Assembly: GCF_964340395.1 (NCBI RefSeq)
Contig: NC_135552.1
Span: 627,001-691,000 of the forward strand
Length of the DNA stretch: 64,000 nt
DNA from: Glandiceps talaboti
Lineage: Eukaryota > Hemichordata > Enteropneusta > Spengelidae
Direction: 5' to 3'
Part shown: in pieces, positions 48,234 to 61,000 of the stretch
Numbering within the stretch: the first letter of the stretch is position 1
How the letters are laid out: each line of letters begins with the position of its first letter
The notes under the pieces: generated by a model
The model's input: the letters and a program-made list of their open reading frames with translations, nothing else
Told to the model about the DNA's origin: nothing
Database searches by the model: none
Program-made: the position numbers and the translations under genes

Positions 48234-48939
48234 CTGCAATAAATAACATCAGACGAATAAGAAGTGATAACAGAGGCTTAGTGTCATTAATTGTGATAAG
48301 TTTTCTCACTATGATTTGAGCAAGTGGAGATCATATTTACTGTATACTAGTACCATAATAATCCCATCAGTTTGACTGCTTTTTTAAATCGACCACCCAC
48401 AGAGTCTTAGAAATGTAATCATTTTTCTAATCCTTGCATTTTGACCACAACAAAATTAATGTATTTTTTTAAAAATATTTTCATTAGGACCACCACATAT
48501 TACTATGGATTGGGGAGGTTTATTTTTACGAATCCTTCCTAAATAAAAATGAAGGAACTAGAAAATGATTGGCAAAGAAGAAAACCACTAAGACTGTAAA
48601 TGTTTACATCCACACACAATCAAATGCAAACCATCATTAAGCTCTATAAACATCAGTGAAAATCAAGATGTTTTAACCTCACATACATTGTAGTCCTTAT
48701 ACACACATACAGACACACCGATTATGACTGGTAAATGGTAGTTCTCTTTTTGGAAAATTTGGTGGCCCTGAAAAGGCTGTTTAGATAGTACCATAGCCTA
48801 TAGGGCTGACTGGATATTCTCACATATTTACATCTGATATTATTGTAGGGACACCAAAGACTCTATGAAATGTTGCGACATTCAAAAATTTGAATGTTGT
48901 CATTTTCAAACCTGGTTAATGTTGTTTGGCCTCATATGG
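48234..48939. other. intron sequence, nothing recognised
   Basis: No supported element or gene. Confidence 0.4.
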
Positions 48940-49160
48940 TTGTTTTTGATATCACTACTCTGTTCAAGCATGTCTGAGTTATGGCTTTGGACATGAAAAC
49001 TGCACCAACAAAATCGCTGCCAGGTAGCCATATCGGATTGTATCACGACGATGGATATGCACATGTATGTCATAGAACACTGTGCTAATACCAACGTTGA
49101 ATGAGATCTGTTCAAGCATGTCTGAGTTATGGCTTTGGACATGGAAAATTAGCAAACAAC
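48940..49160 (+). mobile_element. pearl-like element, 150-bp core fragment
   Basis: TTTTTGATATCACTACTCTG then two 150-bp core units (GTTCAAGCATGTCTGAGTTA at 48961 and about 49110). Next to it, 49160-49250 has a 48-bp duplication (CAGTGAAGGGTGTACAGTGG twice). Confidence 0.8.
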
Positions 49161-49344
49161 AGTGACAGTGAAGGGTGTACAGTGGGCTGGCAGCAGAACC
49201 AATGTACTTGTGACAGTGAAGGGTGTACAGTGGGCTGGTGGCAGAATAATGTACTGTGGTGGATGTGGAAACAGTTTGAACCAGATTTAAATTGAATGCC
49301 TTCCGTAAGGATTTATGCAAGAAATTTAGCTCTATATCTGTTGC

Positions 49345-49925
49345 GAAAAGATGATTGTCGGTCAGAAGTGAAAGGAGTTTCATTTCTTTTTCCAATAAAC
49401 ATTTTCAAAGGTGTAAAACTTTTTCAGCTTCGGAATCCTGGAATGCATTGACAGCAGACACTCTCCGTAATGCATGGCACAAACTCAAGTTGAGCATCCC
49501 TTATGAAGCAGTTACAGAACCGATCGTAACAACTAGTGGTGAAACAGTATCAGATGACGTCGACAACAAAAACATGCTGGTGTGATTGACCAGATCGCTC
49601 CCACTGACAGACAGGAAATTTCGTATTGGCTTATACTACGAATGAAGCAGACCATGGATACCAAACTTTTGATGATGAAGAGATATTACACGATGCTAAG
49701 ATTGACACTGACATTGATAGTGAAACTGAAGATAAAGAAAACGATGTCCCGTGTGAACCGGTATCATCGCACGGCGAAGCGGCAGCTATGTTTTCTCTGT
49801 GTTTGTTATGGCTAGAGTAGCAGCCTGACTGTGAACCTACCCAGTTGTTTACTCCGTAGTTTACACAGAAAAGCAACAGACAGCCGTGCAATGAAACAGA
49901 AACCCCTTACTTCGTTTTTCTGAAC
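49345..49925 (+). pseudogene. Tigger/jerky-like transposase C-terminal remnant
   Basis: The plus strand has FSASESWNALTADTLRNAWH followed by KL, the family pattern ('W..l...TlrnaWrKL') found after the DDE core of Tigger/pogo and jerky-like proteins. About 100 codons on, in another frame, it has SSHGEAAAMFSLCLLWLE, a stop, QPDCEPTQLF, and after a frameshift LHRKATDSRAMKQKPLTSFF and a stop, the usual C-terminal tail ('WLEqQ.ec...qL..L+.l...a...r......TSFF'). Two frameshifts and one stop make it a pseudogene. The DNA-binding domain and DDE triad are missing. The inserted acidic stretch (DTDIDSETEDKEN) is typical of this tail. Confidence 0.75.
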
Positions 49926-50620
49926 TTTATTTTTTTCTCATTGAGTGGCTAAATTGCGGACACATCGTTTGTACACATTGATACAATTTGATTACATTTA
50001 CATGTCAGTGAACACTATTTATAGAGGCAACAATGACAACAGTGCGTTCTTATCAGCTGTCCACCATGTCGTCGTCTTTCTTGTAAATACGTTTTTTTAT
50101 TTCTTCTACACATATTCAATTCACAATGTCGTTTTCCTATTATATTCAACTCTTTGTTTAGTTTTAGTATTAAATAAATACAGTTCATTAAAAAGTTTTC
50201 TATGTAGTACGGTACATTTCATTTGTCTGAGAGTGCATGTAACGTGTGTAAGTGTGATATGCAGCATACGTGTACGTTCATTCTGTATGAGTGCGACCTT
50301 TTGACCCTGCCCCGTCCCATCTCGATGCAGATCGCATATCCAACTGATCGCATATCCGAACTAAATACATGTCTCCGTAAGCGTTCAGATAATCGATGTT
50401 TTACTGTACTTCCTAAACTTCTAATTGAAAATCTAAAAAGACACGATTTCTCTTCATTCATCTGCACATCAGTGTGTGAAATTTGAAAATGGTAAGTCCA
50501 TATTTGACGAAATTGAAACGATGATAAATATTTCACCTGTTTGTGAACTCCGTGCTCATTGTAATCCTATTTTAAGGCCAAGAAAAAAAAATTGTTTTCT
50601 GGTGAGTTTGAATCACTTAA
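49926..50620. other. intron sequence with an unassigned 87-codon frame
   Basis: 50223-50486 (+) reads SACNVCKCDMQHTC then LRKRSDNRCFTVLPKLLIEN. It is Cys-rich at the start, not recognised, and overlapped by a 105-codon frame on the other strand. Nothing else was seen. Confidence 0.35.
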
Positions 50621-50625
50621 ATACC

Positions 50626-50985
50626 CTGCCTCGCTCTTCTTTTTTCTTGTGTTTGTGCAGCCATTGCAGAGTGCAGATCCAAGGGAAACAAAATAAGGTT
50701 GGCATGAAACCCCTGAAAACAGAGTCTTTCTCAGTAGTGTAGAGTTAGTAGAGCATGAGTTTAAAGTTGGCGTCAGATTCAGATTCGGATCTGAGGGCAT
50801 CTGACTGCCTCGGTCTTCTTTTTTCTCGTGTTTGTGCAGCCAATGCAGAGTGCAGAACCAAGGGAAACACAAAATAAGGTTGGCATGAAACCCCTGAAAA
50901 CAGAGTCTTTCTCAGTAGTGTAGAGCACGAGTATAAAGTTGGCATCAGATTCAGATTCGGATCTGAGGCCATCTGATGCTCAATA
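50626..50985. repeat. 180-bp tandem duplication
   Basis: CTGCCTCGCTCTTCTTTTTT at 50626 and CTGCCTCGGTCTTCTTTTTT at 50806 start two nearly identical units, each ending in a GATTCAGATTCGGATCTGAG segment. A third, inverted half-copy (CTGAATCTGAATCTGATGCC) follows at 51010. Confidence 0.9.
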
Positions 50986-51680
50986 TAACGTTCAAAAGAT
51001 AACGCTACCTGAATCTGAATCTGATGCCAACTTAATACTCGTTCGATCGATTAATTACCCAAATTGGTCATTAATAGTCATCGGATTATTACCAAAACCT
51101 AATCAGTTCTGGCCATTACCCTAAGGAACATGTCTATGAAATTTCATTTGAATTGATGCAGCCATTTTTACAAGGTTTTGTACTTCTTTATATTTTTAAA
51201 ATCAATTTGGAACCAAGTCATACCAATGTAACAGGTTTAACTTTCTTGGTTGCCTTATTGTAATATTCTAAACGCAAGCTACATTCAGTTTATATGGGTA
51301 GGTGATGAAACTGCTGTCTTACAACATATTACATAATCAAGTCATAAACCACAGACAATTAAGACAGACAGACAGGTAATGACTATTGTTCGAGGTGTTA
51401 ATCTGGGGATTAACAGCTCGATCCTTGCCTCAGATACACTACAAGGGTCTCTAGCACTTTCAATGTTACACCGAAAGCTACCGAAGTCCCTGTTCGGGTA
51501 CTATCGGTGTTTTGATGTTTAAACAGCACCACGTCATTGGTAAGGGTTAAAGGTCCGATAGCGTTATTTTGAACCGGAAGCCGACAATTTCTGAGGAAAC
51601 AGCTTGAAAATCGAGCGAGATTTAGCTGAGTTATTGCCTTGTATAACTTGCTTGTTTGGGACGGTCAAAATTATGAATAT
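50986..51680. other. intron sequence, nothing recognised
   Basis: No gene signal. It contains the inverted GATTCAGATTC piece and a (GACA)n stub at 51365. Confidence 0.4.
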
Positions 51681-51695
51681 ACAAGTCATTGAGAA

Positions 51696-54600
51696 CATGG
51701 AAGTATAACCCACAGGAAGAACAACTGAGTTAATCCCTTTAAAAATCCTTTGTTTTAGACCGAGTTAATCCCTTTATATCCATTGTGTGAAATCCCTCTG
51801 ATCTTAGGTTGAATGTCGCGCTGGCAGTGGGTGACGTTGGTTACCAGGGAGTGGCTTTTTCATGTGAGCGTTGCTAAGCCGTCTCTGTTACGGGCAAAGG
51901 TCACTGCATAAACGCATAACATTTCATTGAAAAGATAGCGTCTTCCTGAGGTAAACGGTGTTTGTTGTAACGCGATCGAGTAAGATTGAGGGAAGTTACA
52001 CCAATTTCTAGTTTGCGCACTCGTTTTTGTGAATATTTATCAACTCTCGATTTCAATATGTGCAACAAATCAGAACAAAAACTGTCTTTGAAGAAAATGA
52101 AACACAGATTACATGCTTTATAACGGTATTTTTGTCTATATGTTGCGGTTTGTTGCGGAGTGTGCATACGAAGACGCGAGTTGAAAAATTTGATTTCTTG
52201 ACGTCACCACGTACACTCATATCCCTTTTTTGTCATTTGCTTATATACAAATGCGCTGTATGTTGCACTGGGAAGCATTTTCCTTACTTTTTTAGGTGGT
52301 TTTGGTGTCAGTAAGACTATTATTTGACTGCTGTGGTGGTTGCTAAACTTGTTGAATACAATGCGACTCTTCATTTCCCATACTTTCTACCCACAGGCAT
52401 CTGTTTCCCGTGTTATGTCTCAGAGTATTTCTATCAGAATACAATAAAATGTCAATAATATCGTTAATGTTGACGTATTTAGCCAACTATATATGAAAGG
52501 GGTAAAATTACACTTGTTTCTGTGATCGCGCAGGTTCACTCAACACGAAAGAAGACAAAGGTATGAAATGCAGCCACCATTACCGTACATAAAAATGAAC
52601 TTTCAACCGGCCGTTGTACTGGGCAAACATTTCAAAGATTTCACCTTCCTAGTTCCCAAATGTAATAATCTTCCGATAAATCGCGTCGTTGTTACAATCG
52701 GACCATGCCTACCAAAGATATCAACCGATTTCAGACGCCATGTAGGGGAATTGGAGCAGATAAATTTTTTCTAACTACCTATTTTGCATACTGTTCAAGC
52801 CCATTATGTAACAGCAGCACATGTTACAGCGGATAGCGGCTCTCCATTTACTATGTAAACATCGATATCCAATCATGTTCTCAGAAGGTAGTTAATAACA
52901 AGCGACCTATCGGTCAGAATAGCTCCGCTGTTTTTTTTTTAATTTTATTTTTTATTTTGGTGACATGTAGAAGTGGTTCAGTTCTTCAGCTCTTTACTAT
53001 GTAGTTTTGTTTTAGCGATGCAATAAAGTGGTTAGTGGTTTCATATGATGTCTCACTATAAAACACATTTTACACAGAAGTTGGTAATGTATTGTACTTT
53101 AATACCATAGTCACCATTTTATAACAAAAATTTACTGTTATGAAAAATTGCACAAAATCTCAGAAAAAAAATGACTGGGAAATGCACAACAACAACAACA
53201 ACAAAATTTTCTAACAAATTTACCAAGTCAACAACATTCAACTTGTACTAGTTGTAGTAGATATATATATAGGGAAGAAATGTATTAATCGCCATCTTAG
53301 TTTCCGTACGGCGACAATCCCCAAGTACCCGAAAGAGAGTCATTCTCAGCCAATAGGGTTTGATACTGGAGTAAAAAAGTCACTATCCCACAGGACTAGT
53401 AAAATTGATAACGTAGTAGACCTGCAAAAAAATTGGTGGTCCTATCTTTAAGTGCTTTCGCTTGTTCACTTAGGCTCTTCATCTCTCTTAGTTTTTGCTC
53501 TACTTCTAATTCACTTTTCCAAACCCCATATTTATTTCAAACCGTGTGTTGTAATTGAACTGTCTATTTCTTTGTAGTTGTTTGTGCATCATCAACTCCT
53601 TACTGTAATTTTATTCTCTTTTTATGTTTTGGAACTTCTTCTCTTTTTTTGTTGCTTTCTGTGAGTAGTTTGTCTTAATTGGAGGGGGGGGGGAGTAATA
53701 AGATGTTATGTGGTCTTATTTCTAGCTTAAATACTACATAACATTTCTGGTACACATTGATCTAACTATTGCATTTTTAAAAGACAAAAAATTACCTTCC
53801 CATGGAGCAAGTCTTTATAGTGTTCTCATTAGTGCATATTAGAATGTATTTACAACATAAAAATAAATAAATTTGAAGGTTACCAGCAGTTACAGCAAAA
53901 TTTTGTTACTAATTACATGTACAAGTCACCTCGTCTATTTTCGTGTCTATGTACTTCCGGGTTGACATAAACGTTAAACGTGATTCAGTCGGCCCTATAA
54001 TTACTAAGAAATGACAAAACCGTTCGCAAAATAAAGTTCAGGATTTTAATTTTTCAAACTGAATATCAATATCCACTACACATTCAATAACTGGTTTCGC
54101 GTATTTAGAAATGTGCCCCAAAACATGAACACGGAACACGGAATCGTGTCAGCAGCCCCGTCTACACGGCACTAAAAATCCTACCTGAGGATGGGGCTAG
54201 TGTTACTAAGTTAGCAGTTTCATTGTAGGCTGTAAGTTGTACCGGTAAAAAAACCGATCATCACATCATGTAGGAAGTACAAAAACATAGAACACGTTGT
54301 TTTCTTGCTGAATAAACTCACTGAAATAACAACACGGTCAAATTGCGTCTTCGATTTTGACAGCCACCATTGTTATGATTGAGCTTCACTTAGTTCCGTT
54401 GAACATGGCCGGGCGAACATCCAATTTGTACAGCGTTTTTACAAAGGGAGCTCGTCAATTACCTACCGAATAATTAACTCAGAAACGTAGTTTAAATACT
54501 AACTGATCTAAAAATTACTGTTCAGAAAGACTACGCATCCGTACGTACATAAATACGAATTCATGCGACAAAGATTTCAACTTTACTACTTGTTACAGTG

Positions 54601-56750
54601 TAGAGGCCAGCCTTACCCTTATTATACACATATCATCGTACAACTAATTTTATTGGCTATAATATTAGCTACATTTGAAAGGTCTCACTTGATTGGCTCA
54701 TCCTTCGCTATTCCCGTTTTCAAGAGACACCCCGCCAGAATAAAGTGCCACGTAGTACAGCAATGGCGCGAGATCGCCTGTTCGGCGACTTTCCCACCGG
54801 GTGTGCTTTTCGAAAACTACACAACACATGCTTTTATGACACGGAATCATAGAAAATCTACCCCGTTTCCAATCTAATCGTAATTTTATCGCGAATAGAC
54901 AACCAGAGTTGGTCAAAATAGCAAATTAAAAATCAAATGAATTTTACTATGACCGTGAATTCATCATATAGCCGGTGGTTTGAATTCTGAGCTCCCTAAT
55001 ATACCTATCGAAAAGTCACTATCCCGTCGGACTACCTGCAATGGACATTAATAGTAACCTTTACTGGTCCTTACAGAAAGTTACTTGACTCGCGGGATAG
55101 CGGACCAGCGTGTACGTGTATGTCGAACCCTTGCCATACGTTACAGCATAGACCCTCCTGGTTACAGTGGTTACACTCGTTCATGTTCGATTAAGTGATG
55201 AAGTGATCTTTTTTTAAATTTCTTTTCATCACAACAACAAAATCTGCGCGATCAAAAGTGTTGTAAACTAAACCAGAAAGAATTATCGGGCTGGCTAAAC
55301 TTCCCGATGAACTGGAGTAAGGTCCAAGTCCAAGTAAGCCCCGATAGTACGTGAGAAAATCGTCTCAAACTAGCGATACAACTTTCAAAATATAACTTGA
55401 CATGTTAGAGTTATACAATTCAAGACGGGTTTTCACTCGAAAACAACAATTCTGTGAATAATGACACTGAACGCAGCGATTTCTCTGACGATGTTACCAC
55501 TGCACTGTAACGTATGGCTGACAACGACTTGCTTCTGGGTTAGTCCCTCCTGCATCCGGGTACTTGGGATTGTCGCCGTACGGAACTACCACATCGGTAA
55601 TTTTGACGCTGTAATTTTGCCACCAATATTGATCGTACAAAAACAAATCTCCATAAATGAACCACAAAGTACTTTCCCTTTCAAAATGTGGTAATTTTAG
55701 AAAGAGTATTATCGTTTTTATTGACGACTGACTCTGTCAAAAATCGTTTGATACACTTCAGTTCAGGCATGGAAGACTTCTCACAATGATAATGAGGTGC
55801 ATATACTGGAATGAACCATTCTGTAGGAGGGGTGGAGAATTGGATTTGAAGTTTACAAACAAACCTTTTTCGAACAAATATTTGTCATTTGGGCGCACAA
55901 TGCGTAGAATTAAGACTATAGCATATATTACATTGCTTGTTTGACGTCAATAGTGTCTTTTGAAAAGTTGCACTTTACCTAAAGTCTCGCGGACTGATTT
56001 CCAATATGGCGTCGGTCATAATGCTCATTAACATATTCATTTTTTTTTCAAATTTCAAAAAAAAAATCATAAAAAATAGAAGAGAAGACGTGCTGACTTG
56101 AAATTAACAAATCTAAGTAAGCTACCCCCTGTGCATCAACACACCAGATATCAAAGCAATCTGACTTGAAGTTTATGAGGAGTTGATGAAAATGTCATTT
56201 TTGGAAAAAAAATCATAAAAAATTGAAAATGGCACAGATCAACTTGGCATGAACAAATCTGAATAGCCTCCCCCCACGGAACATGCACACCAAATATCGA
56301 AGAATTCCGACTGTCACTTTCGGAGTAGAAAGTGAAAATATAAAAGTTTGACGGACACCTATGATTCACTCTACTCTCTATACCTCAATACCCACCTATA
56401 CCTAAAGCTACGCTTTCAGCTTTCGCTGACAGCGGAGCTAAAAAAATTATCTGCTCTAATTCCCCATGTAATTGTATTCTGATAGAAATATTCTGAGACA
56501 TAACTCGGGAAACAAATGCCTGTGTTTCTACCTCAGACTTACGTGTGGCGAGTATCCACGACAACACCCAAACTACGTCATTAATATGCTAAGCTCGTTC
56601 CGGACACCCGGAAGTTGTTCACACATCGCTAGGAAAGCCAGCTTATCAACCTTAAAGTAAGCACTTACTGATTGCAGTGCAAACAGCAGCATTCAACGTA
56701 TGGTGTTTGATCCCTGCCAAGTTGTTCTTCCTGTGGGTTATACTTCCATG
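51696..56750. mobile_element. TIR element with 7-bp target duplication, interrupted by another element
   Basis: CATGGAAGTATAACCCACAG at 51696 is inverted exactly at 56731-56750, and the identity runs on for about 30 bp (GAAGAACAAC / GTTGTTCTTC). Further inverted blocks link 52393-52450 (GTTTCCCGTGTTATGTCTCA) with 56464-56515 and 52743-52765 (GGGGAATTGGAGCAGATAAA) with 56443-56468. TTGAGAA flanks both ends (51689-51695 and 56751-56757). The pearl-like sequence at 40690-40710 has the uninterrupted site. After removing the inner element (52899-56442) it would be about 1.5 kb, without a transposase. CA...TG ends and a 7-bp duplication resemble P-type elements, but this is only suggestive. Confidence 0.88.
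52899..56442 (+). mobile_element. non-autonomous AGCTCCGCTG element, copy B, nested
   Basis: ACAAGCGACCTATCGGTCAG to GACAGCGGAGCTAAAAA, colinear with copy A (22363-26408) at high identity. Differences: a single copy of the 630-bp segment (53453-54090); replacement of about 170 bp after 53188 by a (CAA)n tract; a 48-bp insert at 54152-54200 with inverted AGCCCC ends; and about 180 bp at 54412-54596 absent from A. Its position between the two arms of the 51696-56750 element shows that it inserted after that element. Confidence 0.88.
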
Positions 56751-57330
56751 TTGAGAATGACATAGTCCCTGCTATGATTGGGTTTTAAGGAACTGGCAGT
56801 TTATGTTGTCATTTTCTTGATATCACTACTCTGATCACGCAACAACACTTGTGAACCTAAATCAAACAGACTTAGATATGTTGTGTCTGCTCGTTGGACA
56901 TGGGAAATGCCCACTCTTCAAAATGACGTGATGGAATAAACCATTCAACAATAAAGGATGGGTCGGGCTTTGGGAACCTGTTCAAGCATGTCTGAGTTAT
57001 GGCTTTGGACATGAAAACTGCGCCAACAAAATCGCTGCCAGGCAGCCATATCGGATTGTATCACAACGAAAATGGATATGCACATGTATGTCATAGAACA
57101 CTGTCCTAATACCAACTTTGAATGAGATCTGTTCAAGCATGTCTGAGTTATGGCTTTGGACATGGAAAATTCGCAAACAAAATGGCTGCTAGGTGGCCAT
57201 ATTGGATCGTATCATGACAACAATGAATATGCACATGTATGTCATATAACAATTTCCTAACAGCAACTTTGAATGAGATCTGTTCACGCATGTCTGAGTT
57301 ATGGCTTTGGACAGGGAAAATTCGCGAACA
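56751..57330 (+). mobile_element. pearl-like element, second copy (split by the TIR element)
   Basis: Leader sequence resumes after the 7-bp duplication: GACATAGTCCCTGCTATGAT, GGGTTTTAAGGAA, CTGATCACGCAACAACACTT, ATATGTTGTGTCTGCTCGTT, then two to three 150-bp cores (GTTCAAGCATGTCTGAGTTA at 56981 and 57131) ending at AAATTCGCGAACAAAAC. Its first 15 bp (ACAAGTCATTGAGAA) lie on the far side of the TIR element at 51681-51695. The microsatellite and hairpin tail are missing. Confidence 0.82.
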
Positions 57331-57893
57331 AAACTTCGAACTTCAATGCAAAGGCATTTTATTTTTTCATACAGAATTTCATTGCTGAACTTTCTTATTT
57401 ACCGGATAATTCTATTCTATTTGATTTACTTACCAATAATTCCGAGATCGACTTGATCAATTTAACTCAGTACAACCGATTTTTATATTTGATTTTGTTG
57501 TGTATACAAGTGAAAGATTTGTTATGAAATAAAGAGACATGATTATTGAAACAACTTTATTGGGTCACGTTTGATATCAATGTGTGTGTGTGTACTTACT
57601 TACGTACGTAAGTGTGCTGTGAAGTTCTATTTGTCTACATAGAGGAGGGTGTAAACAAAGATGAAAGAAATTCAGTAATTGCCGTGTGAGGGCGCACATA
57701 ATCACATCCGCGCAGTTTTAATTTCACTGTCGTGTTTGAGCGCGAAATTGCGTGAAATTAAAACTGCGCAGATAATTTTCCGAGTCATAGTAACAAGAAT
57801 TCATAGACAACAAAATGTCTAATCTTTGTATTTTCTATATTGTCTACACTGTGTACTAAATGATAACTGTTAACAGTAAATTGAGTAACTCAC
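57331..57893. other. intron sequence with an 18-bp-arm inverted repeat
   Basis: GCGCAGTTTTAATTTCAC at 57710-57727 is exactly inverted at 57752-57769, with a 24-bp loop rich in CG steps. A (TG)n stub is at 57583. Nothing else is supported. Confidence 0.7.
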
Positions 57894-57952
57894 TTATTTT
57901 ATCACTGAAGGTTGATCTTGTTTCGTATTGCAGACATACTTCAACATCAAAA
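57894..57952 (-). CDS. integrin alpha subunit, exon 2 of those seen (thigh domain)
   Basis: This 59-bp exon was found by following phase from its neighbours. The preceding exon ends TG; the T here makes TGT (Cys). The next 19 codons read FDVEVCLQYETRSTFSDKI, and the last base A joins the AT of exon 48076-48233 to give Asn. Family thigh domains have 'C...CFxVxxCxxY' at this point. The acceptor (minus strand) is GGTTTTATTTCAG, the donor GTGAGT at 57893-57888. The exon is too short to appear as an ORF. Confidence 0.93.
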
Positions 57953-58021
57953 CTGAAATAAAACCAGACATAATTGATGTGGTGCATTACAATTAATCTG
58001 GAAACAAGCTAAGAAAACACC

Positions 58022-61000
58022 TGACAGTGTTTAAGACACTGCCATCATACATTTCAACCCAACAGTGTATAAGACACTGCCATCATACATTTCAACCCAA
58101 CAGTGTATACGACACTGCCATCATAATTTCAACCCAACAGTGTATAAGACACTGCCATCATACATTTCAACCCAACAGTGTATACGACACTGTCATCATA
58201 CATTTCAACCCAACAGTGTATAAGACACTGCCATCATACATTTCAACCCAACACTGTATAAGACACTGCCATCATACATTTCAACCCAACAGTGTATAAG
58301 ACACTGCCATCATACATTTCAACCTGACAGTGTTTAAAAAACTGCTATCATACATTTCAACCTGACAGTGTTTAAGACACTGCCATCAGACACTGCCATC
58401 ATACATTTCAACCTGACAGTGTATAAGACACTGCCATCATACATTTCAACCTGACAGTGTTTAAGACACTGCCATCATACATTTCAACCCAACAGTGTAT
58501 AAGACACTGCCATCATACATTTCAACCCAACAGTGTATAAGACACTGCCATCATACATTTCAACCTGACAGTGTTTAAGACACTGCCATCATACATTTCA
58601 ACCCAACAGTGTATAAGACACTGCCATCATACATTTCAACCTGACAGTGTTAAAGACACTGCCATCATACATTTCAACCCAACAGTGTATAAGACACTGC
58701 CATCATACATTTCAACCCAACACTGTATAAGACACTGCCATCATACATTTCAACCCAACACTGTATAAGACACTGCCATCATACATTTCAACCTGACAGT
58801 GTATAAGACACTGCCATCATACATTTCAACCCAACAGTGTATAAGACACTGCCATCATACATTTCAACCCAACACTGTATAAGACACTGCCATCATACAT
58901 TTCAACCTGAGTGTATAAGACACTGCCATCATACATTTCAACCCAACACTGTATAAGACACTGCCATCATACATTTCAACCTGACAGTGTATAAGACACT
59001 GCCATCATACATTTCAACCCAACAGTGTATAAGACACTGCCATCATACATTTCAACCCAACACTGTATAAGACACTGCCATCATACATTTCAACCTGACA
59101 GTGTATAAGACACTGCCATCATACATTTCAATCTAACAGTGTATAAGACACTGCCATCATACATTTCAACCTGACAGTGTATAAGACACTGCCATCATAC
59201 ATTTCAACCTGACAGTGTTTAAGACACTGCCATCATACATTTCAACCCAACAGTGTATAAGACACTGCCATCATACATTTCAACCTGACAGTGTTAAAGA
59301 CACTGCCATCATACATTTCAACCCAACAGTGTATAAGACACTGCCATCATACATTTCAACCCAACAGTGTATAAGACACTGCCATCATACATTTCAACCT
59401 GACAGTGTATAAGACACTGTCATCATACATTTCAACCTGACAGTGTATAAGACACTGTCATCATACATTTCAACCCAACAGTGTATAAGACACTGCCATC
59501 ATACATTTCAACCTGACAGTGTATAAGACACTGCCATCATACATTTCAACCTGACAGTGTATAAGACACTGCCATCATACATTTCAACCCAACAGTGTAT
59601 AAGACACTGCCATCATACATTTCAACCTGACAGTGTTTAAGACACTGCCATCATACATTTCAACCTGACAGTGTATAAGACACTGCCATCATACATTTCA
59701 ACCCAACAGTGTATAAGACACTGCCATCATACATTTCAACCTGACAGTGTATAAGACACTGCCATCATACATTTCAACCCAACAGTGTATAAGACACTGC
59801 CATCATACATTTCAACCTGACAGTGTATAAGACACTGCCATCATACATTTCAACCTGACAGTGTTTAAGACACTGCCATCATACATTTCAACCTGACAGT
59901 GTTTAAGACACTGCCATCATACATTTCAACCTGACAGTGTTTAAGACACTGCCATCATACATTTCAACCCAACAGTGTATAAGACACTGCCATCATACAT
60001 TTCAACCTGACAGTGTATAAGACACTGCCATCATACATTTCAACCTGACAGTGTATAAGACACTGCCATCATACATTTCAACCCAACAGTGTATAAGACA
60101 CTGTCATCATACATTTCAACCTGACAGTGTATAAGACACTGTCATCATACATTTCAACCCAACAGTGTATAAGACACTGCCATCATACATTTCAACCTGA
60201 CAGTGTATAAGACACTGCCATCATACATTTCAACCCAACAGTGTATAAGACACTGCCATCATACATTTCAACCTGACAGTGTATAAGACACTGCCATCAT
60301 ACATTTCAACCTGACAGTGTATAAGACACTGTCATCATACATTTCAACCTGACAGTGTATAAGACACTGCCATCATACATTTCAACCCAACAGTGTATAA
60401 GACACTGCCATCATACATTTCAACCTGACAGTGTATAAGACACTGCCATCATACATTTCAACCTGACAGTGTATAAGACACTGCCATCATACATTTCAAT
60501 CTAACAGTGTATAAGACACTGCCATCATACATTTCAACCCAACAGTGTATAAGACACTGTCATCATACATTTCAACCCAACAGTGTATAAGACACTGCCA
60601 TCATACATTTCAACCTGACAGTGTTTAAGACACTGCCATCATACATTTCAACCCAACAGTGTATAAGACACTGCCATCATACATTTCAACCTGACAGTGT
60701 ATAAGACACTGCCATCATACATTTCAATCTAACAGTGTATAAGACACTGCCATCATACATTTCAACCTGACAGTGTATAAGACACTGCCATCATACATTT
60801 CAACCCAACAGTGTATAAGACACTGCCATCATACATTTCAACCTGACAGTGTATAAGACACTGCCATCATACATTTCAGTCTAACAGTGTATAAGACACT
60901 GCCATCATACATTTCAACCTGACAGTGTATAAGACACTGCCATCATACATTTCAACCCAACAGTGTATAAGACACTGTCATCATACATTTCAACCCAACA

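Noticed and set aside
48979-49395. 138-codon minus-strand frame
   Set aside because: It is composed of the pearl-like 150-bp core and a local 48-bp duplication.
50219-50536. Cys-rich frames of 87 and 105 codons on opposite strands
   Set aside because: Overlapping on both strands, with no recognised domain and no splice context; kept only as an unassigned stretch.
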